A stretch of 7,236 bases of DNA from JAAYRG01 sp964643255 (GTDB lineage: Bacteria; Bacillota; Clostridia; Lachnospirales; Lachnospiraceae): the NCBI GenBank assembly GCA_964643255.1, contig CAZXSM010000091.1, forward strand, positions 1 through 7,236, in the 5' to 3' direction. The position numbers and the translations under genes are program-made. Positions 5,844 through 7,236 of the stretch are shown here, in pieces (positions within the stretch are counted from its first letter, which is position 1; every line of letters begins with the position of its first letter). A model generated the notes under the pieces. That model was not told where the DNA came from. It ran no database searches and saw only the letters and a list, made by a program, of their open reading frames with translations.

Positions 5844-7208
5844 TTAAACTTTAGCTTTTTTCCCCTCATTATGATAATAAACCGCTGTTGCCAGCATACC
5901 TAGTAATAAAATCCCTATAGCTAAGACAAAAGGTAGTGTTCTTGATATATCGCTTAAACGTCCAGCTATGTATCCAAATGGCATACTTACAAACATTACT
6001 ACTGTCTGTAATAATCCCATAATAGTTGACCTGTCTACTGGGTCAGCATAAATTGCTACTAAAGATTCTCTAAGTGTCAATAAAACCGAATGTCCCAATG
6101 TTTCAAAAACAATGGATAAAAATAGCATTATATATCCAAGTGCATTAGCTTGTGGAATCGATATAAGAATTATATAACTAATAATATAACTCAAAAATGA
6201 TACATGTAGTGGTAGCTTTAAATTAGACTGCTTCATTTTTGACACTATTAATAAAACCAAAACAATAGCCAAAATACTTTTAATCATCGGAAATATTGGA
6301 AGTAGTTCATTAGGAACTCCTATTCTTCTAGATACAATTATTTGCCAAAAAGTGGTTCCTATTGTTATCACTATCTCTACTATTATATTAATTATCAAGG
6401 CAAACTTTATACCCCTTGAACCAGTCATTTTCTTAAATACACCCTTATATCCTGATAAAAGTTCCCTAAGTGATTTATCCTTAGATTCCTCCATCTTAAT
6501 CTTACCAATCTTAGTTTCTGTTGTTGTTTTATATAATACTATGATTTTGGCAGTCATAACAAAAAAGGCATTAATATATAAGATTCTAATTGCCGGCACT
6601 AAAGTTAATTTCGATACCAAAATCGAAGATATTGGTGCGAATAAAGCTGACATATTAGATCCTATAGTTATTAAGGAATGTATTTTTGTTGTTTTGTCCT
6701 TTGGAGCATCTTCTATTAATAAACAACCCCAAGATACTCCTGCTATTCTTGTGCTACCATTGAGCAAGGCAGCCACAACAAAGAACCAAAATCCTTGGCT
6801 AGATGCCCATATAAGACATGGAATACTCCATCCAATGACATCAAATATGGCAGGACCTTTTCTTCTCCCTATTTTATCATTAATTGCTCCTGCTAAAAAC
6901 GCAAATATCATTTGCGAAAATAAAAAAACCGATGTTACTATCCCTACTTCTGTATCAGTCAGTCCTATGGCTAACATATATACTGATGCATACGGAAGAC
7001 ATAAGTTCATTGAAAGTCCCCACATAGGTTCAGTGTATACACAGGCCCGAGTGTTACCTTCTAACTCAAATAATGTTTTCAAAAGTGGATTTCTCTTTAG
7101 TCTTTCTTTCATTGGTAAGTCCCCACGCCTTTCTGTAAATAGGGATGAATATGAATATTCCTCTCGCTTTTCATACCCTTTTTTGTCTGCTAGTTTTATA
7201 TCTGTCAT
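5844..7208 (-). CDS. Major facilitator superfamily transporter, substrate unknown
   Basis: This is an integral membrane protein of the major facilitator superfamily with about 10-12 hydrophobic segments. Clear ones lie near residues 66-83, 88-109, 121-137, 139-156, 180-200, 205-226, 268-291, 303-323, 336-352, 355-377, 396-416 and 425-445. The family loop 2-3 signature is GAINDKIGRRKG (107-118), with a degenerate repeat GRLSDIS (416-422) in the second half. The central loop (about 227-265) is charged and Lys-rich. Start choice is open. The ATG at 7208 (454 aa) has no ribosome binding site. Met33 at 7112 follows GGGGA at fair spacing and lies where family similarity seems to begin (MKERLKRNPLLKTLFELEGN). 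The frame has no stop from 7209 to the right edge, so the gene could even begin outside the window. It is convergent with the AraC-type gene, so it is not in the arabinose operon. Sugar or drug transport cannot be told apart. Confidence 0.88.
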   Translation of the reverse strand: MTDIKLADKKGYEKREEYSYSSLFTERRGDLPMKERLKRNPLLKTLFELEGNTRACVYTEPMWGLSMNLCLPYASVYMLAIGLTDTEVGIVTSVFLFSQMIFAFLAGAINDKIGRRKGPAIFDVIGWSIPCLIWASSQGFWFFVVAALLNGSTRIAGVSWGCLLIEDAPKDKTTKIHSLITIGSNMSALFAPISSILVSKLTLVPAIRILYINAFFVMTAKIIVLYKTTTETKIGKIKMEESKDKSLRELLSGYKGVFKKMTGSRGIKFALIINIIVEIVITIGTTFWQIIVSRRIGVPNELLPIFPMIKSILAIVLVLLIVSKMKQSNLKLPLHVSFLSYIISYIILISIPQANALGYIMLFLSIVFETLGHSVLLTLRESLVAIYADPVDRSTIMGLLQTVVMFVSMPFGYIAGRLSDISRTLPFVLAIGILLLGMLATAVYYHNEGKKAKV

Positions 7209-7222
7209 TTTGTATCTGTCAT
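7195..7222 (-). repeat. 14-bp tandem duplication at the transporter 5' end
   Basis: On the minus strand ATGACAGATACAAA (7222 to 7209) is directly followed by ATGACAGATATAAA (7208 to 7195), with 13 of 14 bases identical. Each copy begins with ATG. Since 14 is not a multiple of three, the two ATGs are in different frames; the upstream one reads five codons and stops at TGA. This complicates the choice of start for the transporter. Confidence 0.85.
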
Positions 7223-7236
7223 TGTAATAATAAGTA

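Noticed and set aside
6352..7227. Long plus-strand open frame (291 aa) opposite the transporter gene
   Set aside because: It lies entirely antisense to a clear membrane-protein gene. Its hydrophobic, Ile/Leu-rich product is what the complement of such a gene gives, and it has no family motif or convincing ribosome binding site.

Overview
This window is from an AT-rich Gram-positive genome, most likely a clostridium or close relative. Support for that comes from the low GC content (about one third by eye), strong AGGAGG-type ribosome binding sites, TTGACA/TATAAT-type promoters, and proteins of the clostridial L-arabinose set. The genus cannot be fixed from this sequence. Nothing here looks like a phage, a transposon or a CRISPR locus. 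It is a sugar-catabolism locus and most of it is ordinary.

Layout from left to right: (1) 1-325, minus strand, is the N-terminal part of transketolase (tkt), cut by the window edge. (2) 326-563 is a non-coding gap with a long nested inverted repeat and the likely tkt promoters. (3) 564-4470, minus strand, holds three genes transcribed in the order araA (L-arabinose isomerase), araD (L-ribulose-5-phosphate 4-epimerase) and a ribulokinase of the clostridial AraK type. Their order on the map is kinase, epimerase, isomerase. (4) 4471-4736 is a divergent control region with one promoter facing each way and several candidate operator repeats. (5) 4737-5786, plus strand, is an AraC/XylS-family regulator with an N-terminal cupin. 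(6) 5808-5836 is a strong bidirectional terminator between convergent genes. (7) 5844 to the right edge, minus strand, is a major facilitator transporter whose true start is uncertain.

Together these genes give a complete route. L-arabinose is isomerised to L-ribulose (AraA), phosphorylated to L-ribulose 5-phosphate (the kinase) and epimerised to D-xylulose 5-phosphate (AraD). Transketolase then feeds that product into the non-oxidative pentose phosphate pathway. The divergently transcribed AraC-type protein is the obvious candidate regulator, and the transporter may or may not carry arabinose.

The points most worth a second look are the 85-nt inverted repeat between the kinase and tkt with TTGACA boxes pointing outward from both arms, an 11-base promoter-region element shared by two intergenic regions, the kinase type, the AraC-type control, a probable TTG start for the kinase, and a 14-bp tandem duplication at the 5' end of the transporter gene. 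I did not find convincing evidence of a wholly new biological system.
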